From the NCBI GenBank assembly GCA_034769895.1, contig CM068374.1, positions 355,742,302-355,806,301 on the forward strand: a DNA stretch of 64,000 nt, in the 5' to 3' direction. The notes under the pieces were generated by a model. It ran no database searches and had not been told where the DNA came from. It was given only the letters and a program-made list of their open reading frames with translations. Numbering within the stretch: position 1 is the stretch's first letter; every line of letters starts with the position of its first letter. This document shows positions 1 through 11,090 of this stretch, piece by piece. The translations under genes and the position numbers were made by a program. This DNA comes from Magicicada septendecula (taxonomy: Eukaryota > Arthropoda > Insecta > Hemiptera > Cicadidae).

Positions 1-634
1 CTAAGAGTTATAATATGAAATGAGATGAAACAAAGAGTAATTAAAAATGAATAAAAATGTGAATTGTATCAATGAAAAGCAATGCTTCAAGTATTATCAA
101 GTAGTATCTATAAAGAAATATGAAAAAATATATGACTCGAACTGAGCAATAATGAAATACAAAAGTAAAAGATTCCCAACAAATATTATGATGATTATTA
201 TTATTATTATGAGTCACGAGAGGACTGTATTGAAGATTCATTAATTGAGACTGACTGTTGAATAAGTCCAGCAATCATTTAACTGAGCAGGGATGATGTT
301 CCCCTGATCTCAGAAAAAGAGAAGTTTTGAACGACGGAGTTAGGTAAGTCAATAGAGCCCATCCGAATCGATTTCAGCTACAAAGTAGGGATTATTAGGG
401 AAAATAAGATTTATAGGGAATAATTTATCATAAAAAATCAATAAGCCAGTTCGTAATATGAGAAAATAATGAAGAAAAGAATCAGAAGAAAGGAAATAAA
501 AGATACAGAATTAAGCATAAAAAATGAATGAGAAGCAGGAGAATTTAAGAAGAAAGTGATACAATACAATTGATAATTTCATCAAACTTAGAATCACGTT
601 TCATAAAACGATCAATTTTGATGGAAGGGCATTA
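1..634. other. AT-rich sequence, no gene recognised
   Basis: This stretch is AT-rich with a short ATT/TTA-type repeat near 191-212. No conserved protein, RNA gene or repeat boundary was recognised. It ends where the ~3.1 kb repeat begins at 635. Confidence 0.5.
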
Positions 635-3017
635 TGTAACATCGCCAAATTCAGATCAGTTTTGATAACAATAAGTATGTAAAAAACGCTAAAAAATAAT
701 GTATGTTAATGAATAAATAATGAAGAGAGTAAAAACGTAAAAAGTAATTAAGAAAGAAGGAGAAAGAATTATAAACCAAAAGTGATTATTAAAGAAACTT
801 AACGACTAGACTGACAGACAAACGACTTTGACCCAATTCCAGAGATTGGCCAGCTAAGAACCAAAATAAAGTAAACCAGATGAGAAGTGAAGGAGAAGAA
901 ACATGAGAACAAAGAGGGAACAAACCAGCGATAAAGAAAATAAAATGAAACATGTCAAGAAAACGCAGACAAGGAATAAAGAATAGAGAAGTGAGGAATA
1001 ATGTAATCAAAAATAATAAAGAAAATGAAACCGGTAAAGAACCAAAATAAATAATAAATGTTAGTATTGACTGAGTGACAATTGTAAATAGTCATTAATA
1101 AAACACGATAGCTAAAAATACACTAGCCAAAGAGTTAGAAGTACACGTAAGTTGTTAATAGAGAAAGACATGATATTAATAATTATATATAATATATGTA
1201 GAGAAAGAGAGTAAAATAGTGAGAAGTAAACGGAAGTTAAACTAGTGAAAGTGAAATTAACCTAAAGTGAAATGATAGAAAAAGAAACACTAAGTAAATT
1301 ATAATGAACACAAAATAATTTAAAAGTGCAAGTGATAAATAAATAAAAAAATATTGTCAGTAATAAAAATAGTAAGAATAGAGAAGGCTAAGATAAAGAC
1401 TTAGTAAAATAACCAATGTTTAAGATTTAATAGTGAACAATAACATTTAAGAGAGTTATTATGAATAATATTTAAAATAAAACATTGATTCAGTAATAAT
1501 GAACACTGAAGAGTGATATTAACTGTAGTAATTATAAAATAATATTATTATAGAACTTAAGAATGTATTGTAGAACTTAAAGGTGAGAATCACAAGAAAA
1601 AGTAATAAGATGATGTTAACATGGAAAGAAAAGCAAAGAGTTGTTATAAAATAAGTATGTCATAACCATAAGTAAATACCCATGTTATAAGGGGAGAGTA
1701 ATGAAACAAGTTCAATAGAGGTGAGACTGTTTATCACCCGAACAATAAATCAAAAGTAATGAATTGTACACCAATATTAAATAATAAGTGTTAATTAATT
1801 GTATAAACAATTGTTTATGAATAGGAGATGGATTGGGTAATTATCCCAAACATAGACCTAAACGTTATATGTTATATGACGAAAGGGTAGTAATTAATAG
1901 CCATATTGTTGACATTGGCAGAATAAATAAATGAGAAAAGAAAGCAATGTTTGAGTTAGAAAAGAGAAAACCGTTAGTATATAATTAGCAAGAAATAATG
2001 AATAACACAATTGTTACACACAAAAATCACACAAAGACTGAACCAAAACACCTCCATAGATAATAAACCTAATTATAAAAACAAAATAACGATCTAGGAC
2101 AAGATGAGATATAATGTGTATGAAACAATCAAAACCCAGTAATGGCTACTTAGACTTGAAACAGGCCTAACGGTCAAACAAAAACAAATACTAATTGTAT
2201 GAAAATAGCCAAGTAATTAACAAATCCAAGGCGACTAATTAATCAAGGATAAATGGTAAATATTATTAACAACAAAATATTAAAAAAAGGAGTTATGTAA
2301 ACAGAGAAATGTAATTACTAAGTATTAAATTAATTGTAAACTTATAAAACATGAAAAACCCAATATTGTGGGATACCAAAATAATCTTTGTGAGAAAATA
2401 CAAATGACAGTGCTAATAATTAATACTTAAGAAGGAAGATAAGAGAAGGAAGGAAGTCAGAAGATATAGGAAGATTTGAAAAGAATTCAAATTTTGATAA
2501 CAATGGATTTGTATCAAGCTAGCCCAATCAGAATACTTTGGTAACCATGGAAACCACGGTTGAAGACGAAATTACCGTTGAATATCATTACTCAGAAAGT
2601 GACGCTCAGGTAAAACAGACGCCAGAATTCAGAACAACCTATTTTATTATTTAAAATGTTTTAAAAGTCAAACAAAGTATCAAAATTGAACGAGAAGGAG
2701 ACTGACTATCACTGAACTCAATTACCTGATGGAGAAGACGTCTTATTTCAAGACGAAGTGAATAAATGAATCTAAATACTTTGAAAAAGATGTCCGAAGC
2801 CTGAATAAACGAAAACTGAATTATATTGCGGCCACATTCCTTCAGTCCAGGCCAACGGATTAATCACATGCTACGAAGCTGTTAAGTATCCAATAAATTA
2901 TCTAAACTTCCGAAATAACGCACTTTGAATATTTCTCACTATATTCTGAAATATCACTGAATCAATTTTATTCTCTTTCAAAGATTAAATAAAATTATTA
3001 AGACTCTGTATATTGGT
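635..3017 (+). repeat. ~3.1 kb long-LTR-like repeat, copy 1, left part
   Basis: The repeat starts TGTAACATCGCCAAAT and is colinear, with many substitutions and small indels, with 31756-34090. Copy 1 is broken at 3017 by the tandem LTR element and resumes at 17403, so the full copy is about 3.15 kb. The plus strand is strikingly A-rich and T-poor. Both copies share the same left and right ends: TG at the start, and TTTTACA at 18166 and 34854. Neither copy shows a flanking duplication, and no internal retroelement sequence follows either. The best reading is a solo or orphan long LTR of a Gypsy-like family, but that is inferred from the ends and from likeness to the LTR at 52742-57161. Confidence 0.6.
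3014..3017. other. Target site duplication, left copy (TGGT)
   Basis: TGGT lies directly before the first LTR and is repeated at 17399-17402 directly after the last LTR. The undisturbed homologous site at about 34083-34095 has only one related copy. A 4-bp duplication fits Ty3/Gypsy-type integration. Confidence 0.85.
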
Positions 3018-4315
3018 TGTAACGTGTCAAAATGGGGTCAGTTTATTTCTTACAGTTATGGGGTACTTGTATTTTTATTTATTTTATTTTTGGGGTTTTG
3101 TAAAAAATATTGTGCAAACGTTATTTCCATTGGAACAGAACACGTGGTAAGAAACAGTGTTGAAACAAAGCAGCAAGACGCAGTTTCTGTTGTGTAACCA
3201 GGCAAGGAATTTGCACCACCCTAAATTTCTCAGAACTTTGCATAAATGTGACCACGCACTCACGCGCAGTACAAGTCCGCGCTCGAGGTGACGCCGTCGT
3301 CCAAAAAACCAAGATGCCGGGAGAACAAATCTATTCACCGTCTCCTTAGCCAACTACAGGAAATGTAGTTAAGCCCCGCCTACTGCTAGTGACATCAGTC
3401 TAGCAGCGTCAAATATCGTCTACACACTGGGCTGATATAACTACTATGTTTCATGCATATAGCTCATACGCCACAACAAATCCACCTTGAACGACGACGA
3501 AATCAAACGGGCAGTGAACGGCAGCTTCCTCCCGCCTCAACACAGTCTACATTAGGCAGAGACGCTAAACAGTCCACGAGATCGTACAACAGCGTACAGA
3601 CGTAATTAGTGAGCCGCGGGCCCTGGTCGGTCGAAACTTTCTAAATATGAATAACTCAGTGTAACACCGACTTACTACCGACCGGGACCCAAGGAAATAA
3701 GGAGGTTATACGGGAGAAGTGCAGTGAACTGCGGGCAAATTATTCAAAGTGACGTGAACTGACGAACGAAGCAACGTGTACCCGGGCGGTGTCTCGAGCT
3801 ATATACAGTTTTAAAGTAAAATGGGGTGTTTCAAATAAATGGTTCTAAATTGTGTGAATGTGTGTGTGAGCAGCTGGGCTGACCTGTATAGGGTAAGAAA
3901 TATCTAAATGTAAGGTATATACATGCCTATTTCAGAATTTGTTTCTCTCATGTTTGTGTCATAATGATTTTGGTCCGTCTTAACAGTAATTAAAACTATT
4001 TGATTCACTGTAATTATGTGTTAGTCTAAGTTATTTCGTCATTACCACTTTCTCATTTCTGTGTTGAAAAATTCGTCTAAATGTTCCGGAATCTTTCTGA
4101 ATTATTAATTGGGTGTGGTCAGATTGCAAAATTGTCCTTTTTTATTTAAGGTGGAATGTAAAGGTTTTCGATATTTTAACCTATAAAAAATAATCGTGGC
4201 GACCCTGGTCTTCTGGTAAAATTCAAACGGTAAGTAGTTGTGATTGTGTACAGGTAAGTCCTGTTAGTGTATTTTATGAATTGAATATATTTCGGCTCTA
4301 TTTTTTATAGTTACA
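3018..4315 (+). repeat. LTR1 of tandem LARD-like element
   Basis: The 1298-bp LTR has the perfect terminal inverted hexamer TGTAAC/GTTACA. Inside are a TATA-like CTATATACAG near 3789 and an AATAAA at 3834-3839. A TGGCGACCCTGG box lies at 4197-4208, with splice-donor-like GTAAGT at 4230-4235 and again near 4255. The middle (about 3180-3790) is much richer in G+C than the rest of the element. Two bases after the LTR, TGGCTTTCGCCTGCC (4318-4332) stands where a primer binding site is expected. I could not match it to a tRNA 3' end from memory. Confidence 0.88.
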
Positions 4316-4547
4316 AATGGCTTTCGCCTGCCAGGATTTTCGTTTAATTTTATTTATACGAGATAGACCTATTTTAATGCACAGAAAATAGGATGTGGTA
4401 ATGACGAATTTGTAAGCAATATTTAGAGTAAGTATTTACGTGTGAGTAGGTTATGTTTGTGTTGTGATTCACAGTAGTATTAGGCGTTTGATTATAGGAA
4501 AAAAGTGGTTTTTTATATATAAAGTGTTGTATACATAAACTTTAAAC

Positions 4548-5306
4548 ATGTCTATAATACAAAGTAATGATAGTGATTTTGCGTGGGATGAGTGGGAGAA
4601 TGAATTTCGAGGTGTTGTGGGTGAGATGACAGACGAGGAATGGGGTAATTTAGACGATAGGTTAACCCGAATGGAAGAACAAGAAGAAGGAATATTTGCA
4701 GAAATCAATAAACATAGTGAGAGGACCAACGATAAAGGTAAGATAGTCGAAGTAATAGTAGTAGAAAATAAGACAGTAAATAGGCCTAGTGATAATGATG
4801 GGAGTGTGGTGGTGGTAAATACAGAGAGAGAGACAGACCAATTTAATAAAAATAAAGTCGATCAGGTGGCAGAGAATAAGGTAAATAATGATGATACGAG
4901 TGAATCTGATTATGAGATGAATATGTTGCGAATGATTAAGAAAGGTTTGGAGGAATATATGGAGATGACGAACAAGAGTTTTGATATGATTAATAAACGG
5001 CTTGATGAGAGGGAGGAAATGATGAATAAACATTTTGATAATATGAACAAGGGTTTTGATGAGTTACATCTAGAATTAAACAAAACAAAGGAAATAATGA
5101 GTAAGGGTTGTGATACAATAAAAAATGCTTTTGATAAACCAGACGAGAAGTGGGAGGGAGATAGATGTCAGTTAAAAGAGAGTACAGAAGTTGAGTTAAC
5201 ACAGGTAAGTGGTGATGGTAATATAATTAATTCCAGTGATGTAATAATGTTAAATAATAACAATGAAGTATTGGATAGCGGTGAGATAGAGATAGTGAGT
5301 GAGTGA
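4548..5306 (+). CDS. LARD-like element ORF1, coiled-coil protein, copy 1 (252 aa)
   Basis: The ORF opens with ATG 232 bp after LTR1 and encodes an acidic 252-residue protein of no family I recognise. The N-terminus (residues 1-50) is rich in Asp, Glu and Trp. The middle (about 120-200) contains loose ~19-residue repeats with NK.FD..NK-type spacing, predicted by inspection to be coiled coil. The C-terminus is Asn/Asp-rich. There is no zinc knuckle and no protease or polymerase motif. A nearly identical ORF exists in the second unit (11091-11849), with only about four residue differences, so the frame has been kept open in both. It may be a stripped-down gag derivative, since the Gypsy gag at 57269 also starts with repeated coiled coil. 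That link is inference. Confidence 0.75.
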   Translation: MSIIQSNDSDFAWDEWENEFRGVVGEMTDEEWGNLDDRLTRMEEQEEGIFAEINKHSERTNDKGKIVEVIVVENKTVNRPSDNDGSVVVVNTERETDQFNKNKVDQVAENKVNNDDTSESDYEMNMLRMIKKGLEEYMEMTNKSFDMINKRLDEREEMMNKHFDNMNKGFDELHLELNKTKEIMSKGCDTIKNAFDKPDEKWEGDRCQLKESTEVELTQVSGDGNIINSSDVIMLNNNNEVLDSGEIEIVSE

Positions 5307-5906
5307 GAGAGAGAAAGTAATAGATGGTAAAGGCGTAGTAATTAATGTTGATGAGTTAGATAATGAGTGGAAAGAGAGTTATATTGTGGGTATGAAACAG
5401 GGGGCAAAATTTTATGGGGTTAAACGTGAAGCAGAGACTCACAAGTGTTGATGGAGGACAAGAGTTCCTCAATAAATTTTGTAGAAGACGAGAGTTCTTC
5501 AGAAGTTCATATAGGGTATTTAAATAATTTTGTGGTATTGCCCTCTGCATGGAATGGGAGAGTTCAGTATGGTTATGAGAAGTGTTGTAATGAAAGAGAG
5601 AGAGAAATAAAAATTTTTGAGATTAATAGAGGTTATGAAATGTTGGTGCAGGTGTTAGATATTGAGAGAGCTGAATATTTGAATAAAACTGTTATAAATG
5701 ATGATAAAATAATTGACTGGGTATTGAGACAATTTACTGACGGAGACTGGACAAAATTAATTGATCATGACAGGTTGTATGAAATAATAGATGGTATGAT
5801 GAACTTAGAAATAATGGTTTATGAAAACAATAATAATAAACTAAAGGTGAACAAAAATCATTTAGTCTATAAATATGTGAGATATCTTTTTGACGATGGA
5901 GGCTAA
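5299..5906 (+). pseudogene. LARD-like element ORF2, copy 1, one-base frameshift
   Basis: ORF2 overlaps the end of ORF1 by 8 bases in another frame, through a GTGA/GA-repeat. Compared with the second unit, this copy lacks one T near 5439, which breaks the frame. The downstream part stays open from an ATG at 5451 to the stop at 5904-5906 (152 residues from that ATG). The C-terminal portion is hydrophilic with a Trp-containing segment (DGDWTKLID) and an Asn run. I recognise no family. Because the break is private to this copy, the ancestral ORF2 was about 200 codons long. Confidence 0.6.
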
Positions 5907-8900
5907 ACTATAAAACAGTAAAAGACAGTTATAAACATTTTTTTTTATGGGTTTTGACTTAGCTGATTTGAACATTGAAATATGATAACTGAATAAATAA
6001 TGAATCAGATTTGTAAATAAAGATGTAGTGAAGTCATTTGTATGTGTTGTAAAGGGTTAAGTGAACAGTGTATGTAGGTAGGTAATTGTGATAATAATAA
6101 AATTAATATTTTGCAATTTAGTTAAATAAACCGAATTAATTTTGAAAACAGTAATTAGAGAATTATAATTGTTTTGATGGTAAGAAATTTTGTATTGTTA
6201 ATAATTAAATTAGTTAAAACAATTTCATTTGTTTTAAATATTTTGATTGATTATTTAAATGTTAATTAATTAAATTTTTTAATGAATTCAAATTATTTTT
6301 TACGAGATGGAAATTTGGTAATTAAATGATGAATTGTTTGATTTAAACTAACCTTTATGTTAAATGTTTCAGAGGTGAGGTGAAAGTAATGTGGTATGGT
6401 GAATATGTTTTGTGTATATCATGTTAAATGGACTGTAAGTATAGAACTTTTACATTTATAATAATTTTTAATAATAACTGAAAATGATATATACTAATTA
6501 TTAATAATAAATTTTGAAAATTTTAAGAAAGTCCAATGGTAGAAAGTTATGACTGAGTTAAATGATTATTGAGGAAAATATTATATTAGAATGTATATAA
6601 AAATTTAATTAGTTAGTTATTAAGTTGCTATTGCGGGGGTGGCCTGTGCTCTCATAAATAGTGAAATGGGTTGGGGGTAACAGAGAGTGTTACCTCCATC
6701 GGAGGCCAAATGGCGAAAATGTGCGACACACCCTTTTCGTGCAAATTAAATTTGCACACTGATAGACTCTCGTGTCGCACATATTAATGATGAAGTAGAG
6801 CAGGCACTGAAATGCAAGTTAGATTTCCCCAACTTTTCGGGCGATTACTGCCTTACCAGCACTAATCGTGGATTTGGCTAGCGGCCAGCTATGGTCATAC
6901 CAAGTCCCTTGACCATAGCTGACTTGAAATTGGTACATAGTAGAAATTAAATGGGGGTGAATTTTAGGGGAAATCCAGGCACTATGGAACAGCGGCTACC
7001 ACTCTGTTCGAGTAGGAACAGCAAGGCCAGGTGGTAGACCCGTTTAAGGGCGTTTAATTATAGACAAGAGTATGTTGATATTCAGATTTTCAAATGTAAC
7101 TGCCGAAGCAAAGACACAGAGAGTTCAAACTACTCCAAAATATGCCGTCTTTGTGAAAGCGAGGGGGCGCCACAGCCTTACATAATTTGCAATAGCGTGT
7201 GTGGATGGGAGGTGACTCAGAGGAGCCACGAATTTAAATTTTACAACATAAAAAATTTTGCTAATTCAAATTTTGATCCAATAAAAATGCTTGTGTTCTA
7301 TTTAAATATTTAAATAACTATACGCTCAGACATTCACTATAAGGTGTTCATTGTATAAATTTTTAAAGGTAATATTGTAGTTTAGCAGGTTAGATATAAG
7401 AATTGATAACAAATATGTTTTATATGTGTGTATTTTTTAAACTAAGCCAATAATTAAACCGTCTGGCAGGCGGTCAACATAATTATCAGAATCAGAGAGA
7501 GGGGAAACAAAGAGGTCAGAAGCGAATATTGATAAACATATATATATAAATATTTCAGGTAATTTGTTCAATTTTGAGATGTGTTTTCATTGTGTTAGGT
7601 GATCAGCTGATTACCAATAAAATGTCACTGGTATATTGGTTTATAAATGTTCCAAGTAATTAATGTTTAATGTAATGTTTCGATGTATTACAGATGCTAT
7701 TTAAGTAATGAGAAAAGTAATTTGATGAAGTGAGAAGTAAAGTAATAATTTGTGAAAGCTAATAAGAGATAGTTTTGGGTGATGAATATTTTATGGGACA
7801 TATAGATCTGTCCAAGTTGAAGTCAAAGTTAAAGAAATAGTAGAGATGAAGATAATGTAATGTTGTTTTGAGTTAATGTATATTATAGAGTTTTGAGAAG
7901 TACTGATGTTGACACAGTAGTTATGTGGAGAATATATGTAGAGTTTTGAGTGATATACTGATGTTTATAATTAATGTTGTTCTTTTGTTGTAATTGTAGT
8001 GAGGTAATGAGATTGAGATTTTGGGGATGGCAATTTTGTAGTAGGGGTAGTGTAATGTAGGAGTCCGCAACATAATGATAAGTTGGGACGGGATGGGAAC
8101 GATTTAGTGGGAACGGGGTCGCCTTAGGTAGAATCCAGGGGCCAGATAAGGGAAATGAGTTTTTTGGGGAGGGGGGAACACGTATCCTAAGTACAAAGGG
8201 TTAGAGAGTATTTTTTTTTATATATCGAGAGAAGGTGGCGATTTGAGTTTAATGATAAGTTGGGGTTAGAAAGTGTTTTGACAGAGATTTTGATAGAGAT
8301 GGGTGTCATGTTAGTAAAAGTTGTTAGTAGTAGAGGCAAAGGGAGAAAGATTATATATGTATACAGATCAAGTAGTAAATTAAATGGAGATGAGAAATTC
8401 AATCACCCAAAGTAATGTAGAATGAGATTGTTAAATGAAGAAAGTTATCGTTGAATATAAAATTTTTGATTCAAACCAGTGACAGATTTTGATAGAATTT
8501 GAAAAGGTGAAGTTATTTTAAATAATTTAAATGTCAATCTGCTTATTATTTATAATCATATTTTGTTATTTTAAATGTTTTATTTTATTATGTTTTGTGT
8601 TCCAAGTTAGGATATTACAGATGTCAAATGTATTTTCAGATAGAAATTGTACATAACGTATGTGGGTCAAGGTTGTGGACTTGACCTAGTTTTGATCAGC
8701 TGAGAGTGAGGTCATATAAGTTAATAGTATGGGAGTTAATTCAACTTTTGTTTTGTGATCAATTTAAGCAAATTTTAAATAACTTTTATATGTAAAGGAA
8801 ACATTTTAATAAATTAAAATTTTTTTTTGAATTTTAAAATTTTTTGGAAAAGAAATTAAAAAAAAAAAAAAATGATTTTTCGCCTGCCAGCTAATGAATA

Positions 8901-9511
8901 TTTTAAGCTTTGATTATTTGATTGTTTGTGTATTAACCATGTTTATTTTTATTGATTTATTGTATTGACTTGTATTGTTAGACTCTAAGTATTCACATGT
9001 TAGGTTAAGGATATGTTTAATTAGAAGAAATGTTTAAATTCACTTATCTTAGATAAAATCAGAAAACAATGAAGAGAATAATTTAGACTTTATACAAAAT
9101 TTATGAATCAATTTTACCGGAAAACAACCAATGGGTTGAAATCTAAATAACCTTTGAAAAATTTTGTCAATTTTATAATATATAATGTCAGTATGTAATG
9201 TGAGTGTGTGTGAGCCCAGTATCTGCTAAAGGCAGCCCAGCTTGCATATAAGGGGAAACATATCGGCTGAGGATCTGGCATAATCTGAGCCAGGGATTGA
9301 GGATTTTTTGGGGGTAGCATGTTAGACGGCGAGGTGTGCTGTGGTACTTGTCTGTTCGATTTTTCGGTGTTGGGATCTCTTACGGAGAAGTCCAGTGATC
9401 TCGTTCAGATGCGTCCATAGTCGCCAAGCCAGGGGGGTCAGGTACCCATGAAGAGTAAGAACAAGGGGGTTGTTGGCACCAGTTCCTCACCGATCCTCTT
9501 AGGGGTTTTAT
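5907..9511 (+). other. LARD-like internal non-coding region, unit 1
   Basis: About 3.6 kb follows ORF2 without a convincing ORF. The plus strand is strongly depleted in C for long stretches (for example 7861-7920 has 3 C against about 15 G). The exception is the GC-rich hairpin-bearing block at 6640-7210. The same layout is retained in unit 2 (12449-16051) with only scattered differences and a few small indels. The decamer CGCCTGCCAG occurs at 4325-4334 and 8881-8890, and its reverse complement at 7463-7472. Confidence 0.7.
6676..6921 (+). promoter_or_regulatory. Cluster of perfect inverted repeats, probable structured RNA signal, unit 1
   Basis: Several perfect hairpins lie within 250 bp. 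GGTAAC/GTTACC pairs (6676-6681 with 6689-6694), and CCTCC/GGAGG pairs (6693-6697 with 6701-6705) as an alternative. An 11-bp stem ATGTGCGACAC pairs 6719-6729 with 6772-6782 and encloses a second stem, GTGCAAATT (6739-6747) with AATTTGCAC (6749-6757). A 12-bp stem CAGCTATGGTCA pairs 6886-6897 with 6910-6921. All are unchanged in unit 2. In a pol-less retroelement such a block could be a packaging, dimerisation or export signal. The function is inferred; the pairing is directly visible. Confidence 0.65.
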
Positions 9512-9561
9512 CAATGAGATTTCTTCTGTTCTGGACAGCAGAATTCTCATTGAGGGGGTAT
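9512..9561 (+). promoter_or_regulatory. 3' hairpin and polypurine tract, unit 1
   Basis: CAATGAGATTTCTTCTGT (9512-9529) pairs with 9535-9552 over 18 positions with two mismatches and a 5-base loop. Directly after the stem comes GAGGGGG, followed by TAT and the LTR2 start at 9562. The purine run is where plus-strand DNA synthesis of an LTR element is primed. The hairpin just before it is repeated unchanged in unit 2. Confidence 0.7.
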
Positions 9562-10858
9562 TGTAACGTGTCAAAATGGGGTCAGTTTATTTCTTACAGT
9601 TATGGGGTACTTGTATTTTTATTTATTTTATTTTTGGGGTTTTGTAAAAAATATTGTGCAAACGTTATTTCCATTGGAACAGAACACGTGGTAAGAAACA
9701 GTGTTGAAACAAAGCAGCAAGACGCAGTTTCTGTTGTGTAACCAGGCAAGGAATTTGCACCACCCTAAATTTCTCAGAACTTTGCATAAATGTGACCACG
9801 CACTCACGCGCAGTACAAGTCCGGGCTCGAGGTGACGCCGTCGTCCAAAAAACCAAGATGCCAGGAGAACAAATCTATTCACCGTCTCCTTAGCCAACTA
9901 CAGGAAATGTAGTTAAGCCCCGCCTACTGCTAGTCACATCAGTCTAGCAGCGTCAAATATCGTCTACACACTGGGCTGATATAACTACTATGTTTCATGC
10001 ATATAGCTCATACGCCACAACAAATCCACCTTGAACGACGACGAAATCAAACGGGCAGTGAACGGCAGCTTCCTCCCGCCTCAACACAGTCTACATTAGG
10101 CAGAGACGCTAAACAGTCCACGAGATCGTACAACAGCGTACAGACGTAATTAGTGAGCCGCGGGCCCTGGTCGGTCGAAACTTTCTAAATATGAATAACT
10201 CAGTGTAACACCGACTTACTACCAACCGGGACCCAAGGAAATAAGGAGGTTATACGGGAGAAGTGCAGTGAACTGCGGGCAAATTATTCAAAGTGACATG
10301 AACTGACGAACGAAGCAACGTGTACCCGGGCGGTGTCTCGAGCTATATACAGTTTTAAAGTAAAATGGGGTGTTTCAAATAAATGGTTCTAAATCGTGTG
10401 AATGTGTGTGTGAGCAGCTGGGCTGACCTGTATAGGGTAAGAAATATCTAAATGTAAGGTATATACATGCCTATTTCAGAATTTGTTTCTCTCATGTTTG
10501 TGTCATAATGATTTTGGTCCGTCTTAACAGTAATTAAAACTATTTGATTCACTGTAATTATGTGTTAGTCTAAGTTATTTCGTCATTACCACTTTCTCAT
10601 TTCTGTGTTGAAAAATTCGTCTAAAAGTTCCGGAATCTTTCTGAATTATTAATTGGGTGTGGTCAGATTGCAAAATTGTCCTTTTTATTTAAGGTGGAGT
10701 GTAAAGGTTTTCGATATTTTAACCTATAAAAAATAATCGTGGCGACCCTGGTCTTCTGGTAAAATTCAAACGGTAAGTAGTTGTGATTGTGTACAGGTAA
10801 GTCCTGGTAGTGTATTTTATGTATTGAATATATTTCAGCTCTATTTTTTATAGTTACA
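9562..10858 (+). repeat. LTR2 of tandem LARD-like element (shared by both units)
   Basis: This 1297-bp LTR is the 3' LTR of unit 1 and the 5' LTR of unit 2. It starts TGTAACGTGTCAAAAT and ends GTTACA. It carries the TGGCGACCCTGG box at 10740-10751, 118 bases before its end. The putative primer site TGGCTTTCGCC follows after two bases (10861). About a dozen positions differ from LTR1. Confidence 0.88.
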
Positions 10859-11090
10859 AATGGCTTTCGCCTGCCAGGATTTTCGTTTAATTTTATTTAT
10901 ACGAGATAGACCTATTTTAATGCACAGAAAATAGGATGTGGTAATGACGAATTTGTAAGCAATATTTAGAGTAAGTATTTACGTGTGAGTAGGTTATGTT
11001 TGTGTTGTGATTCACAGTAGTATTAGGCGTTTGATTATAGGAAAAAAGTGGTTTTTTATATATAAAGTGTTGTATACATAAACTTTAAAC
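10859..11090 (+). other. LARD-like 5' leader, unit 2
   Basis: The stretch from the LTR end to the ORF1 ATG matches the unit 1 leader (4316-4547) almost base for base. It contains the candidate primer binding site TGGCTTTCGCC at its start. Confidence 0.55.

Noticed and set aside
3084-3353. 89-codon minus-strand frame in LTR1, repeated in LTR2 and LTR3
   Set aside because: It lies entirely in the GC-richer part of the LTR. Its repetition only reflects LTR identity, and there is no known domain.
8187-8402. 71-codon minus frame (and 14727-14942)
   Set aside because: It is a low-complexity shadow of the C-poor plus strand, antisense to the element, with no family match.
9448-9741. 97-codon frame crossing the internal region into LTR2 (and 15988-16281 into LTR3)
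   Set aside because: It spans the polypurine tract and LTR boundary, so it is not a plausible gene.
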